64,000 nucleotides of DNA from Arsenicibacter sp965247375 (GCA_965247375.1 CBDFHU010000090.1:39873-103872), one strand, 5' to 3'; shown: positions 35,803-44,945, numbered from the stretch's first letter. Numbers and translations: made by a program. Notes: a model not told the origin generated them from the sequence alone.

Positions 35803-36020
35803 AGTTGGAATTTGAATGTTTTTGGGCAGGTGAAATTAGCGATAAATCCGTAAATGCAAAAGAAACGCTGATTTTGGCATTTTTGAACCAGTTAACGGTT
35901 CCGTTCATAAACGTTGGTTCAGCATTCAGGCCTCAGAAATTCATCCCGTCTTTTACCCTGTTTTACTCTTCTTTTACCATCATTCGTCGGAAAAGGTTCC
36001 GGCCTGACACGCGGAGCCGC

Positions 36021-36028
36021 TAGTTTTG
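36021..36028 (+). promoter_or_regulatory. Bacteroidota-type -7 element for the 36055 operon
   Basis: TAGTTTTG matches TAnnTTTG exactly. A TTC (one mismatch from TTG) lies 21 bases upstream. The predicted transcript leader is about 20 bases before the ATG at 36055. Confidence 0.5.
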
Positions 36029-36054
36029 ATCCGGCAACTATGAGCTGAATCACC

Positions 36055-38250
36055 ATGAAATCTCTGCTGCTTACAGGAACAACACTACTACTGACACTCC
36101 CGGCCTTCGGACAAACCATCCTCAAAGGCCGCGTTACCGACATAAAAGGCCGGGTGCTGCCGGGTGCCAATGTCTTTATCAAAGGCTCCTACGACGGGGC
36201 CAATACCGACAGCACCGGCCGCTTCCGGTTCCGGACCAGCCGCAAGGATACCGCCACGCTCGTGGTTTCGTTTATCGGCTACGAACCGTTTACCAAAAAA
36301 CTGACGCTCACACCGGATCAGGCCGATCTGGCGGTTCGTTTACAGGAAGCGGCCAGTGAACTCAACACCGTTGTCATCACAGCCGGTGCGTTTGAAGCCT
36401 CTGACGAACGGAAAATGACCATGCTCAAACCCATGGACATTGTAACGACCGCCGGGGCACAGGCCGATATTACGGCAACGATGAACCTGCTGCCGGGTGC
36501 TCAGCGCGTCGGCGAACAGGAAGGGATGTTTGTCCGTGGCGGGTCCAATCTCGAATCAAAAGTGGTCATCGACGGCATGATCGTCCAGAATCCGTATTTC
36601 AGCTCGCTGCCCGATGTCCAGTCGCGGGGCCGCTTTCAGCCTTTTATGTTTAAAGGAACGTCGTTCAGTACCGGCGGTTATTCGGCGCAGTACGGTCAGG
36701 CGCTGTCGTCGGTTCTGCTGCTGAACACCAACGATAAAAATAGCAACAACGGCCTGAGCATCGGGCTTAACCTGATCAGTGCCAACGTCGGGATCGATCA
36801 CGAAACAAAGAATGCGACGATCTCCGGCTCGTTGTATTACGGCAACCTCAAGCCGCTGTTTGCCCTCATCCGTCAGAACATTGACTGGGTACGCGACCCC
36901 GAATTTGCCGGTTCGTCGCTGACCTACCGCCTCCGGCCTACCAAAAACGGCATGCTGAAAGTATACGGCATGTATTCGGCCAGCCGGCTGGCCATGAACT
37001 TCCGCGATCCGTCGGTAGAGAGCGGTCCGGCCGGCCCAGGCAAAACCGCCATCGACCAGACCAACCGCAACGCTTTTATGACCGGTACCTATACCGACAG
37101 CTGGGACGAAGGCCGCTGGCTCCTCAATACCGGTCTTTCCTACAGCCGCAACAACGACCTCATGACCTTCAACGGCCTCGATTTCGGCCGGTTCGACAGC
37201 CGTACACAGGGGCGCCTCGTGCTGACGCGGTTACTGCCGCAGAACAATTCGCTGTTGTTCGGCACTGAGGTTCACCACATTACCCTGAAAAACGGGGTGA
37301 TGGGCACTACATACCACCTCAGCGATACCTACGCAGCCACGTTTGCCGAGGCCGAGCTGTACCTGAGCCGGAAACTGGCCGGCCGCATCGGGGTGCGCGG
37401 CGAATATTCGTCGCTGCTTAACGCCTTCAACGTGGCACCGCGCCTTTCGTTTGCCTATAAAACAGGGCAGTTCAGCCAGATTTCGCTGGCTGCGGGTCAG
37501 TTCTACCAGACACCCGACTACCGGTATCTGTACCTCAATCCGGGGCTGACCTACGAACGGGCCGATCATCTGATTCTGAACTATCAGCTGATCAGAAACC
37601 AGCGTACGTTCCGGATAGAGACCTTTTATAAAAACTACGCCGCCCTCGTGCGTGAATTTACCGGTCAGCCATTCGACACCAACCCCTACCGATTTCCGTG
37701 GGGACGTACCGACAACACCGGTAACGGCTATGCCAAGGGTGCCGATCTGTTCTGGCGCGACCAGAAAACGGTAAAAGGGCTCGATTACTGGGTAACGTAC
37801 AGCTATGTAGACACCAAACGACTGTTCAGCCAATACACCCTGAGCACTACCCCGGCCTTTGTCTCGAACCATAACGCCAGCCTGATTACCAAGCGCTATT
37901 TCAGCAAGTTGCGGACGAACATGGGCCTGACCTATACCTTTACCAGCGGCCGCCCGTACTACAACCCCAACCGGAACAACGAACGCCCCGGCGAGTATTT
38001 CAGCGACCGGACACCGGCCGTCCACAACCTGAGTTATTCGGCGAGCTATATCACGGCGGTGAAAGGCAACTTTCTGGTCCTGTATGCGACGGTTGATAAC
38101 ATCTTGAATACCCGGAACGTGTTTACCTACCGCTATACCCCCGACAACAAAACACGCTATGCCGTCGGGCCGCAAGCGTACCGGAGCTTTTTCATCGGCG
38201 GGGTCATGATGTTGTCGAAAAAGGCAAAGGTTGATATTAACCAACTGTAG
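36055..38250 (+). CDS. TonB-dependent receptor with carboxypeptidase-regulatory-like N-domain
   Basis: 731 residues. Signal peptide MKSLLLTGTTLLLTLPAFGQ. The regulatory-like beta domain is ILKGRVTDIKGRVLPGANVF. A plug domain follows (MNLLPGAQRVGEQEGMFVRG, VVIDGMIVQNPYF, FKGTSFSTGGYSAQYGQAL), then an outer-membrane barrel ending IGGVMMLSKKAKVDINQL. It lacks SusC signatures and has no SusD partner, so it is a general outer-membrane receptor of unknown cargo. It heads a four-gene run with a TPR-like periplasmic protein, a LytS-type kinase and a LytTR regulator. Confidence 0.9.
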   Translation: MKSLLLTGTTLLLTLPAFGQTILKGRVTDIKGRVLPGANVFIKGSYDGANTDSTGRFRFRTSRKDTATLVVSFIGYEPFTKKLTLTPDQADLAVRLQEAASELNTVVITAGAFEASDERKMTMLKPMDIVTTAGAQADITATMNLLPGAQRVGEQEGMFVRGGSNLESKVVIDGMIVQNPYFSSLPDVQSRGRFQPFMFKGTSFSTGGYSAQYGQALSSVLLLNTNDKNSNNGLSIGLNLISANVGIDHETKNATISGSLYYGNLKPLFALIRQNIDWVRDPEFAGSSLTYRLRPTKNGMLKVYGMYSASRLAMNFRDPSVESGPAGPGKTAIDQTNRNAFMTGTYTDSWDEGRWLLNTGLSYSRNNDLMTFNGLDFGRFDSRTQGRLVLTRLLPQNNSLLFGTEVHHITLKNGVMGTTYHLSDTYAATFAEAELYLSRKLAGRIGVRGEYSSLLNAFNVAPRLSFAYKTGQFSQISLAAGQFYQTPDYRYLYLNPGLTYERADHLILNYQLIRNQRTFRIETFYKNYAALVREFTGQPFDTNPYRFPWGRTDNTGNGYAKGADLFWRDQKTVKGLDYWVTYSYVDTKRLFSQYTLSTTPAFVSNHNASLITKRYFSKLRTNMGLTYTFTSGRPYYNPNRNNERPGEYFSDRTPAVHNLSYSASYITAVKGNFLVLYATVDNILNTRNVFTYRYTPDNKTRYAVGPQAYRSFFIGGVMMLSKKAKVDINQL

Positions 38251-38306
38251 TAGTACAATTTCTTTTAAACCAACTCAATCACGTAATAAAAACGCAAACC
38301 AAACGC

Positions 38307-38960
38307 ATGAAAACGATCATCATTACCCTCACAGCCTTGTTGTTAGGCGCTTCTTCACCGGTTTGGGCACAGTCGGAACAGTACAAACAGGCCATGAAAG
38401 AGACGCTCGGCACCATGAAAGGCTATTCCGAAAAAACGTCAGCGGCCGACATGCTCGCCACGGCCAATCAGTTTGAACGCATTGCCGGTGCCGAGCAGAA
38501 AGAGTGGCTGCCACGCTACTATGCCGGTCTGCTGTATGTCTACCTCGGTTTTTCGGGCAAGGATGCTACAGAGAAAGACAAATACCTCGACCAGGCCGAT
38601 AAGTATCTGAAAGAAGCACAGGCCCTGGCCCCGAAAAACGATGAGCTGGCCGTTCTGAAAGCCTATATCGCCCAATCGCGGATGGTTGTTGACCCGATGA
38701 ACCGCTGGCAGACCTACGGAGCAACCTTCCAGGAAGCCGTTGCCGAAGCCAAAGCACTGAATCCGGGCAACCCGCGCCCGTATGTACTCGAAGGCCAATC
38801 GCTCTATTATACGCCGGAGCAGTATGGCGGCGGTGCCAAAGTCGCCTGTCCGCTGCTTCAGCAAGCCGCCGAAAAATTCACTACCTTTAAACCGGCCAGC
38901 GAGCTGCACCCAAACTGGGGCAAAAACGAAATCAGCCCGATGCTGGCCAAATGTCAGTAA
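38307..38960 (+). CDS. Secreted TPR-like protein
   Basis: 217 residues with signal peptide MKTIIITLTALLLGASSPVW. The mature part is helical with TPR-like pairs (LPRYYAGLLYVYLGFSGKDA, YLDQADKYLKEAQALAPKND, AVAEAKALNPGNPRPYVLEG). It is typical of small Bacteroidota periplasmic proteins encoded beside TonB receptors. It lies 56 bases after the receptor and 7 bases before the kinase start, so it is co-transcribed. A role in receptor function or in sensing for the kinase is inference. Confidence 0.8.
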   Translation: MKTIIITLTALLLGASSPVWAQSEQYKQAMKETLGTMKGYSEKTSAADMLATANQFERIAGAEQKEWLPRYYAGLLYVYLGFSGKDATEKDKYLDQADKYLKEAQALAPKNDELAVLKAYIAQSRMVVDPMNRWQTYGATFQEAVAEAKALNPGNPRPYVLEGQSLYYTPEQYGGGAKVACPLLQQAAEKFTTFKPASELHPNWGKNEISPMLAKCQ

Positions 38961-38967
38961 GCCGATA

Positions 38968-40503
38968 ATGACTATGACCCGCGAACAACTGGAACAATCG
39001 CTGCGGACTGCCGCTACCGACAAATCCCGCCCGATCCGGATGCGCGGATCGAATCTGGCCAATTTCGACTTCAGCGGCCTGAACCTGACGGGGGCAGACT
39101 TCAGCTTCTCCAACCTGCAGAACGCCAATTTCAACGGGGCGATCCTGCACGAGGTTAATCTGAGCTTTGCCAACCTCCAGCACGCGTCGTTCATTGATGC
39201 GGATCTGACAGGGGCTAACCTCAATTTTTCCGGCCTCGACGGGGCAGACCTGAGCGGGGCCAATCTCGACGGGGTTTCCATGTCGTTCAGTGCGGCCAGT
39301 CCGCCGAAAATGCACAACCCCTTTGCGGGTGATGAGCCGATTACGCTGACAACCCTGCTGCGGCAGCGCAGTGTGCTGGGTATTTTTATAACGATGGTGC
39401 TGGGTGCCTTCATCCTTTACGGCATCAGCGCTATCGTTTACTTTACCGGTCTGATGACCAATCAGGCCGACCCGATTCTGGCCCGGATGAACCAGTGGGT
39501 GTTTACCCAGAACATGGTTTCGGGGATTACAATTTCCCTGCTGGCCAGCGGATTATCGCCCTGGCTGGACAGTCTACACATGAAAATCTGGCAACGGCAC
39601 CTGCTGCTCTCCGGACTGGCCATTGTGTTCTGGATGATTGAGCAGATGTTTATGTACCAGTTTGCCGGAGGCCGCGAGGCCGTTAGTGCACTGATTCCGA
39701 ATATGCACAAGTATCGGTCAACCATGGTTGAGCTGCCGTGGTATCTATATGCCATGGGTCCTTTAACGGTCGCTAACCTGCTGTACTACCTCCAGCGGCA
39801 GGGACGCCAGCTGACCCGCAAATTGTCGGAACAGGAATACCGGCTGCTAAATATGGAAAAGCTGAAAACGCGGGCCGAGCTGGACGCGCTCCAGGCCAAA
39901 ATTAATCCCCATTTCCTGTACAATGCCCTCAATAGCATTGCGAGTCTGGTACACGACGACCCCGACAAGGCCGAAGAAATGACCTTGCTCCTGTCGAAAC
40001 TGTTCCGCTACACCACCGGCCGCGACGGCTCCCATTTCAATACGCTGTTCAACGAGCTCGAAATGGTCCGGACCTACCTCAAAGTGGAGCAGGTGCGTTT
40101 CGGGGACCGGCTTCAGTTCAGCGTCGATTTGCAGGAGGCCAACCTGGGCGACGTCCAGATTCCGCAGTTTCTGCTGCAGCCGCTGGTCGAAAATGCAGTG
40201 AAACACGGCATCTCAAAACGGGCTGATTCGGGCCGGATCGACATCAAAATCTATGAACAGAACGGCTGGCTCAACCTCAGCGTGCACGACAACGGGCCCG
40301 ACTTTTCGGAGGATATGAGCGGCGGTTACGGCCTGCGCAGCATTCAGGATAAACTCAAACTGCTGTATGCCGACGATGCCCGGGTTGAGCTGCACAATCA
40401 GCCCTACAAACAAGTCCTGCTGTCTATGCGGATGGCGACCCTGAAACAGGTCGTTACCAGTGATAAATTTAATTTTAAAGGGTCAACAGATGCCCGCGCT
40501 TAA
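38968..40503 (+). CDS. LytS-type histidine kinase with N-terminal pentapeptide repeats
   Basis: 511 residues from the ATG at 38968; the frame is open further upstream but that part overlaps the previous gene. Residues about 25-110 are pentapeptide repeats (ANFDFSGLNLTGADFSFSNL and similar). Four membrane helices follow (ILYGISAIVYFTGLM, GITISLLASGLSPWL, LLLSGLAIVFWMIEQMF, YLYAMGPLTVANLLYYL). The kinase part has INPHFLYNALNSIASLV with phosphoacceptor His315, and the ATPase has LQPLVENAVKHGI and HDNGPDF. It forms a pair with the LytTR regulator that starts 3 bases after its stop. The fusion of a pentapeptide solenoid to a LytS-type kinase is unusual; the solenoid is predicted to be cytoplasmic. 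Confidence 0.92.
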   Translation: MTMTREQLEQSLRTAATDKSRPIRMRGSNLANFDFSGLNLTGADFSFSNLQNANFNGAILHEVNLSFANLQHASFIDADLTGANLNFSGLDGADLSGANLDGVSMSFSAASPPKMHNPFAGDEPITLTTLLRQRSVLGIFITMVLGAFILYGISAIVYFTGLMTNQADPILARMNQWVFTQNMVSGITISLLASGLSPWLDSLHMKIWQRHLLLSGLAIVFWMIEQMFMYQFAGGREAVSALIPNMHKYRSTMVELPWYLYAMGPLTVANLLYYLQRQGRQLTRKLSEQEYRLLNMEKLKTRAELDALQAKINPHFLYNALNSIASLVHDDPDKAEEMTLLLSKLFRYTTGRDGSHFNTLFNELEMVRTYLKVEQVRFGDRLQFSVDLQEANLGDVQIPQFLLQPLVENAVKHGISKRADSGRIDIKIYEQNGWLNLSVHDNGPDFSEDMSGGYGLRSIQDKLKLLYADDARVELHNQPYKQVLLSMRMATLKQVVTSDKFNFKGSTDARA

Positions 40504-40506
40504 CGT

Positions 40507-41307
40507 ATGAATTTCCCGTTAACCACCATCCTGATCGACGATGAAGCTCTGGCTATCAGCCGCCTGAAACGGTTACTGAGCAAATTTGACAACTGCTTTG
40601 ACATTATCGGCGAGGCCGGCAACGGGGCCGAAGGGCTGTCGATGGTCGAAGCCAAACGCCCCGATCTGATTTTTCTGGACATTGAAATGCCGCTGCTCAA
40701 TGGCTTCGAAATGCTGTCGCGGCTGACGTACATGCCGATGGTTGTCTTCGCCACTGCCTACGATCAGTATGCCATCCGGGCGTTTGAAGAACACTCCGTT
40801 GATTACCTGCTCAAACCGGTCGAAACGGAACGGCTGGAACGGACCGTGCAGAAAATCCGGTCGTTTATTGATCTGGCCAGATCCACCCCGCCGGATCAGG
40901 ACGATGCCCTGACGGCGGCTCATCCGGCCGACAACCTGATGCGGATGCTGGAACAGATGCGGCCTAAAAAGGAAATTTACTCCATCTCCGTCAAAACAGG
41001 CGATAAAATCAAGCTGGTACCACTCTCGGACATTGCCTTTTTTGAAGCCGAAGACAAGTATGTATTTCTCTCCACCCTCGACGGCCAGAAATTCCTGACG
41101 AGTTATACCATAACAACCCTGGCCGACAAACTGCCGGAGACGTTTGTCCGGGTCAGCCGGTCGATGCTGGTCAACAGCCACAAGATTAACGAAATACACC
41201 GCCATTTCGACGGGAAATACCTCCTGGTCATGGCCGATAAAAAAGCCACCAAAGTACAGACAGGCTCTACCTATGCCGACGCAATCCGCCGGTTAATGGA
41301 AATTTGA
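40507..41307 (+). CDS. LytTR-family response regulator
   Basis: 266 residues. Receiver domain: TILIDDEALAISRLKRLL, LIFLDIEMPLLNGFEML with phosphoacceptor Asp58, FATAYDQYAIRAFE, and YLLKPVE with the conserved Lys. A linker leads to a LytTR DNA-binding domain (YSISVKTGDKIKLVPLSDIA, FFEAEDKYVFLSTLDGQKFL, FVRVSRSMLVNSHKINEIHR). It follows its kinase by 3 bases. Likely targets include its own operon; no clear binding site was found upstream of it. Confidence 0.95.
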   Translation: MNFPLTTILIDDEALAISRLKRLLSKFDNCFDIIGEAGNGAEGLSMVEAKRPDLIFLDIEMPLLNGFEMLSRLTYMPMVVFATAYDQYAIRAFEEHSVDYLLKPVETERLERTVQKIRSFIDLARSTPPDQDDALTAAHPADNLMRMLEQMRPKKEIYSISVKTGDKIKLVPLSDIAFFEAEDKYVFLSTLDGQKFLTSYTITTLADKLPETFVRVSRSMLVNSHKINEIHRHFDGKYLLVMADKKATKVQTGSTYADAIRRLMEI

Positions 41308-41374
41308 TAGCGGGAATGCCGGATGTACTTGGTTACCCGCTATGCAGAAACCGGCATAGCATCTTTTATTTTTT

Positions 41375-41416
41375 AGTGGTGGTACAAGCGTCCTGCGCTT
41401 GTGCCACCACTTTTTT
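41375..41416 (+). terminator. Rho-independent terminator after the LytTR gene
   Basis: A 16-bp stem with one G-U pair (AGTGGTGGTACAAGCG with its complement across a 5-base loop) is followed by six Ts. It ends the four-gene operon 68 bases after the LytTR stop. Confidence 0.9.
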
Positions 41417-41451
41417 ATCCTCTCCTTAAACCTTTCTAGTCAAAAAACAAT

Positions 41452-41470
41452 ATTAAGAATCAGTCTAAAT
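41452..41470 (+). promoter_or_regulatory. Candidate Fur-type operator upstream of the siderophore receptor
   Basis: The two 9-base halves ATTAAGAAT and AGTCTAAAT flank one central base; 7 of 9 positions are symmetric. This resembles the ATTTAGAAT-type half-sites of Fur boxes in related bacteria. It ends 3 bases before the -33 TTG, where binding would block RNA polymerase. Confidence 0.4.
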
Positions 41471-41473
41471 AAA

Positions 41474-41504
41474 TTGGAGAATTAAAAATAGCGATCTACT
41501 TTTG
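41474..41504 (+). promoter_or_regulatory. Bacteroidota-type promoter of the siderophore receptor
   Basis: A -33 TTG at 41474-41476, a 20-base spacer, then TACTTTTG (41497-41504), an exact TAnnTTTG -7 box. The predicted start is about 20 bases before the ATG at 41530. This is the best promoter in the window. Confidence 0.75.
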
Positions 41505-41529
41505 CACTGTTTATAATTATTCCAAATAA

Positions 41530-43959
41530 ATGAAATCATTCTACAACCTCGTTACAATTATCCTGTTAGGTCTCTTAGCTATTGTATCAGAGGCAGTTGC
41601 TCAACATCATGGAACGATCTCCGGCGTTGTTAAAACCAGTGACGGCAACCCGGCAGCTTTCGTCAACGTCGGTTTGAAAGATACCCGCAAGGGAACCATC
41701 TCTGCTGAAGACGGCTCATTTACGCTCCGGAATATTACGCCGGGCACCTACACAATCCGTACGACCTTTGTTGGCCTGAAGGAACAGGAAAAAACAGTGA
41801 CTGTTTCAGCCGGTCAGACGAGCAGAATCAATTTTTCGCTTGATGAAAATACAGCTCAGCTGAGTGAAGTGGTGGTAAAAGGCACCAACCGTGCCGTAAC
41901 TGCGGGGAAAGCCAACATTGCCGCGCTGGACATGCCACAAACGACAGGTATCGTGAGCAGCGTTATTATTGAAAACCAGCAAATCTCCCGTCTGGGCGAC
42001 GCGCTGAAAAACGTAAGCGGTGTATCCTTAACGCAACAGCGCCAGGGCGTTGCCGAAACGTTTTCGGCGCGTGGGTACAGCATCAGCATTGCCGGTGCGG
42101 CGGGTAGTATCTTTAAAAACGGGGTTATTTCCAACACGGCCGGTTTTCCGGAAGCCAGTACCCTCGAATCGGTAGAAGTTCTGAAAGGCAGCTCAGCCCT
42201 GCTATACGGCAACGTGTCGGGCGGACTGGTGGTGAACATGGTCACCAAAAAGCCTAAGTTCAACTGGGGTGGCGAGGTATCGATGCGGGCGGGTAGCTTC
42301 AGCCTATACAAACCTATTTTTGATGTTTACGGCCCGTTGAGCAAAAACCTGGCGTTCCGGGTAGTCGGTACATACGAAAACGCAAAAAGTTACCGCGATG
42401 TCGTAAAATCGGACCGGATGTACGTAAACCCGTCGTTGCTTTATAAACTTGGCAAAAAGACAACCATCCTGCTCGAAGGCGATTACCTGAAAGCCAATAT
42501 CACGCCCGACAACGGCGTGGGCTCGCTGAATGCTAATATGGACGCCATTATCCCGGATGTGCCCCGTTCGCGGTTTATCAATACCGTATGGGCCTACAAC
42601 CGCATGGAGCAAGCCAGTGGTTCGATGAATATCCAGCACGACTTCAACAACCAGTGGAAAATCAACGCCATCGTTTCGGCCCAGCAAACCGACATCTCTT
42701 CGTTTGGCGCCGGTGTACCCAATAACAACGTAGCCGCTAACGGTGACTGGAGCCGTGCCCTGAGCCGCGCGCTGACCTCGGAAAAAAACAAAACGGCCCA
42801 GGTGAACATCAACGGCCGCTTTTCAACGGGCAGCATCGGTCACCAGGTATTGGTTGGCTCAGACCTGGTAGCGATCACCAGCGTCAGTAATGCCTTTACC
42901 ATTACCAGTAATGGCGTGGGCGTAACGACCTACGACAAGATTAACATTCTCGATCCGGCTAAATACGTGCAGCGGACCGACATCCCGGACAGCCGTGCCA
43001 TTACCCGCACTACCTCCCCATCGTACCGTGCCGGTGTATACGTACAGGACCTGATCACGCTGACCGACCATATCAAAGTCTTTGCCGGTATCCGCTGGTC
43101 TTACCAGAAAACGCTGCAAACCAGCATTCTTGACCTGCGTACGGACGCAACCACCCGTGGTGCGGCTCAGACCAAATACGACCGCGCTTTCTCGCCGAAA
43201 CTGGCACTGATTTACCAGCCGACCAAAAACACGTCCTTCTTCGGCAGCTATTCGAACAACTTCACCATCAATACCGGTGTCGATATTTACGGGCAAATCC
43301 TGAGCCCGTCGATTATCGACCAGTTTGAGGCAGGGGTTAAAAATGAATTTCTGGACGGACGCCTGCGGGCAAACTTCAGCATCTACAAAATCGTCAACAG
43401 CAACTTTGCGCAAATGGCGCTGACTAAAGCTGACGGTACGCCCAACACCGATACCAACGTGAAGGAGCTGACCGGCCAGACAACCAGCGACGGACTTGAA
43501 GTAGATTTGAACGGGAACCTGTCGAAAAACTGGTTTTTCATTGTCGGGTATGGCTATAACTACATGCGCTACACCAACACGTCGACCGCTAAAGGAGCCC
43601 CGATTTTAGGCGAGCGCCTGACCAACAACCCGGCGCATACCGGTAATGCCACGATTTTCTACACGTTTGATCTGCCACAGCTGCGGGGTCTGAAACTGGG
43701 AGCGTCGGCGTTTTACACGGGAGCCCGGTACGGTGGTAACAACAACACGGTCGGTCAGACACCGGAGTTCAGCCGCCTCATTCCGCTGACGGGTTTCGCT
43801 ACGTTCGATCTGTCGGCCGGCTACACCTACAAAAAGGTATCAATTCTGGCGAAGGTGTCTAACATTACCAACCAGCTGAACTACCTGATTCACGACCGGT
43901 ACAGCATTATGCCGATTCCGCCGCGTCAGTTCACGACTACATTGAGCTACAAATTCTGA
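41530..43959 (+). CDS. TonB-dependent siderophore receptor
   Basis: 809 residues. Signal peptide ending in SEAVAQ; carboxypeptidase-regulatory-like domain (GTISGVVKTSDGNPAAFVNV); TonB box and plug typical of siderophore receptors (SRLGDALKNVSGVSLTQQRQ, FSARGYSIS, EVLKGSSALLYGNVSGGLV). The barrel ends with the terminal motif RYSIMPIPPRQFTTTLSYKF. It should import ferric siderophores across the outer membrane with TonB energy. The gene is alone, between two terminators, with a strong promoter and a possible Fur operator, so iron control is likely. Confidence 0.92.
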   Translation: MKSFYNLVTIILLGLLAIVSEAVAQHHGTISGVVKTSDGNPAAFVNVGLKDTRKGTISAEDGSFTLRNITPGTYTIRTTFVGLKEQEKTVTVSAGQTSRINFSLDENTAQLSEVVVKGTNRAVTAGKANIAALDMPQTTGIVSSVIIENQQISRLGDALKNVSGVSLTQQRQGVAETFSARGYSISIAGAAGSIFKNGVISNTAGFPEASTLESVEVLKGSSALLYGNVSGGLVVNMVTKKPKFNWGGEVSMRAGSFSLYKPIFDVYGPLSKNLAFRVVGTYENAKSYRDVVKSDRMYVNPSLLYKLGKKTTILLEGDYLKANITPDNGVGSLNANMDAIIPDVPRSRFINTVWAYNRMEQASGSMNIQHDFNNQWKINAIVSAQQTDISSFGAGVPNNNVAANGDWSRALSRALTSEKNKTAQVNINGRFSTGSIGHQVLVGSDLVAITSVSNAFTITSNGVGVTTYDKINILDPAKYVQRTDIPDSRAITRTTSPSYRAGVYVQDLITLTDHIKVFAGIRWSYQKTLQTSILDLRTDATTRGAAQTKYDRAFSPKLALIYQPTKNTSFFGSYSNNFTINTGVDIYGQILSPSIIDQFEAGVKNEFLDGRLRANFSIYKIVNSNFAQMALTKADGTPNTDTNVKELTGQTTSDGLEVDLNGNLSKNWFFIVGYGYNYMRYTNTSTAKGAPILGERLTNNPAHTGNATIFYTFDLPQLRGLKLGASAFYTGARYGGNNNTVGQTPEFSRLIPLTGFATFDLSAGYTYKKVSILAKVSNITNQLNYLIHDRYSIMPIPPRQFTTTLSYKF

Positions 43960-43982
43960 TTGCACATATCCCTCCCTTGTCA

Positions 43983-44017
43983 ACTTCCGCCGGTGAATCA
44001 CCGGCGGAAGTTTTTTT
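43983..44017 (+). terminator. Rho-independent terminator after the siderophore receptor
   Basis: A perfect 13-bp stem (43983-43995 with 43999-44011, arm ACTTCCGCCGGTG) is followed by a run of Ts to 44017. It also lies at the end of the convergent minus-strand operon. Confidence 0.93.
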
Positions 44018-44028
44018 ATGTGGATCAA

Positions 44029-44283
44029 TCAGGAAACGACCTTAACCGTTACCACGCCCGGTACCGAGCGCATCAGCTGCATCAGACCTGTTGGCTGCTC
44101 CATAAAGGGAACGGCGACTGAGACATGGCCTTTAACCCGTACGCCGTCACCTTCGAGCTGTATGCCCATAATGCGGTAATCTTCGTCGGCCGGAATGGCA
44201 TTGGTCAGATCGCCTACAAAGCCGATGCGGTCAAAACCCAGAATCTGATAAACATGCTGGTGGTAACTCGTGTGGTGTTCCAT
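44029..44283 (-). CDS. ACT-domain protein
   Basis: 84 residues forming a single ACT-like beta-alpha-beta domain: the first strand and helix GFDRIGFVGDLTNAI, the strand GIQLEGDGVRVKGHVSVAV, and the end LMQLMRSVPGVVTVKVV, as in the C-terminal ACT domain of RelA/SpoT proteins (loop G-x-D-x-x-G). ACT domains bind small effectors such as amino acids. It is the last gene of a minus-strand run with the redoxin-like and sterol-desaturase-like genes. A free-standing ACT domain suggests a regulatory subunit; the partner is unknown. Confidence 0.7.
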   Translation of the reverse strand: MEHHTSYHQHVYQILGFDRIGFVGDLTNAIPADEDYRIMGIQLEGDGVRVKGHVSVAVPFMEQPTGLMQLMRSVPGVVTVKVVS

Positions 44284-44333
44284 GATTGTTATTGTTTTGT
44301 TCGTGTAAAAAGTGAGATATAATCAGATAACAC

Positions 44334-44945
44334 CTAGACAACCGGACTTAATTCCAGCACACCGTCAATTATTCGCGCTAAATCGAAGGTTTTATCAAAC
44401 CAGGCATCAACCGAATGCCACGTGATTGTCCGCTGCTGATTAATGATATAGACCGCCGGGATAAACACCTCGTCTGAAATACCTGAAATCCGGTCCCAAA
44501 CCGGATCATCCTCCGAGTAAAGCCCGAACCGGCGTGCAACCGCAAACCGGGGATCCTGCGCGATCATACACGCGGCCTCACCAATTTGCCGCGTAATCAT
44601 TTTCGGCGATTCGCGGGCAATCACCAGCAGCCGGGCATCAATGGCTTTGAGGCCGAACGACAGCTGCACCAGCGCCTCAAGGTACGGACGGGCATACCGG
44701 CCCCATTTCGGGCTGTAAAAGGCAATCACCAGCGGCTGGTTTTCGAGCAGGTCGTCGATGGATGTGGCGAAACCCGGCACCCCATAGTTACCCATAGCCG
44801 TTTCGCGGTCACCGCTCCGGTCAACCAGATTAATGTAAGGCACTTTGTCGCCGGTCACGAGCGGCTTTACTGTATGCGTTGAAATGCGGTCTTTCAGCAT
44901 GATTGTGTGAATTTCTTCCAGTTCGTTTTCAATTTCGTACAACAT
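44334..44945 (-). CDS. AhpC/TSA-like redoxin without catalytic cysteines
   Basis: 203 residues. The thioredoxin-like fold of peroxiredoxin-like redoxins is recognisable: GDKVPYINLVD at the start of the domain, PLVIAFYSPKWGRYARPYLE where relatives have FYRGxWCPYCxxxL, then VIARESPKMITRQIG, RRFGLYSEDD and IPAVYIINQQRTITW. Both cysteines of the expected CPYC are replaced (W-G-R-Y-A-R), and the only Cys in the protein is in EAACMIA. It therefore cannot use standard thiol chemistry. It sits between the ACT and membrane-hydroxylase genes with gaps of 50 and 30 bases, so it is probably in one operon with them. Confidence 0.8.
   Translation of the reverse strand: MLYEIENELEEIHTIMLKDRISTHTVKPLVTGDKVPYINLVDRSGDRETAMGNYGVPGFATSIDDLLENQPLVIAFYSPKWGRYARPYLEALVQLSFGLKAIDARLLVIARESPKMITRQIGEAACMIAQDPRFAVARRFGLYSEDDPVWDRISGISDEVFIPAVYIINQQRTITWHSVDAWFDKTFDLARIIDGVLELSPVV

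Noticed and set aside
37231..38244. 337-codon minus-strand ORF opposite the 36055 receptor
   Set aside because: The receptor frame carries plug and barrel motifs; the antisense frame shows none and is a codon-bias artefact.
38782..38967. Longer N-terminus for the pentapeptide-repeat kinase
   Set aside because: The extension overlaps the 38307 gene in another frame and has arginine/proline-rich shadow composition.
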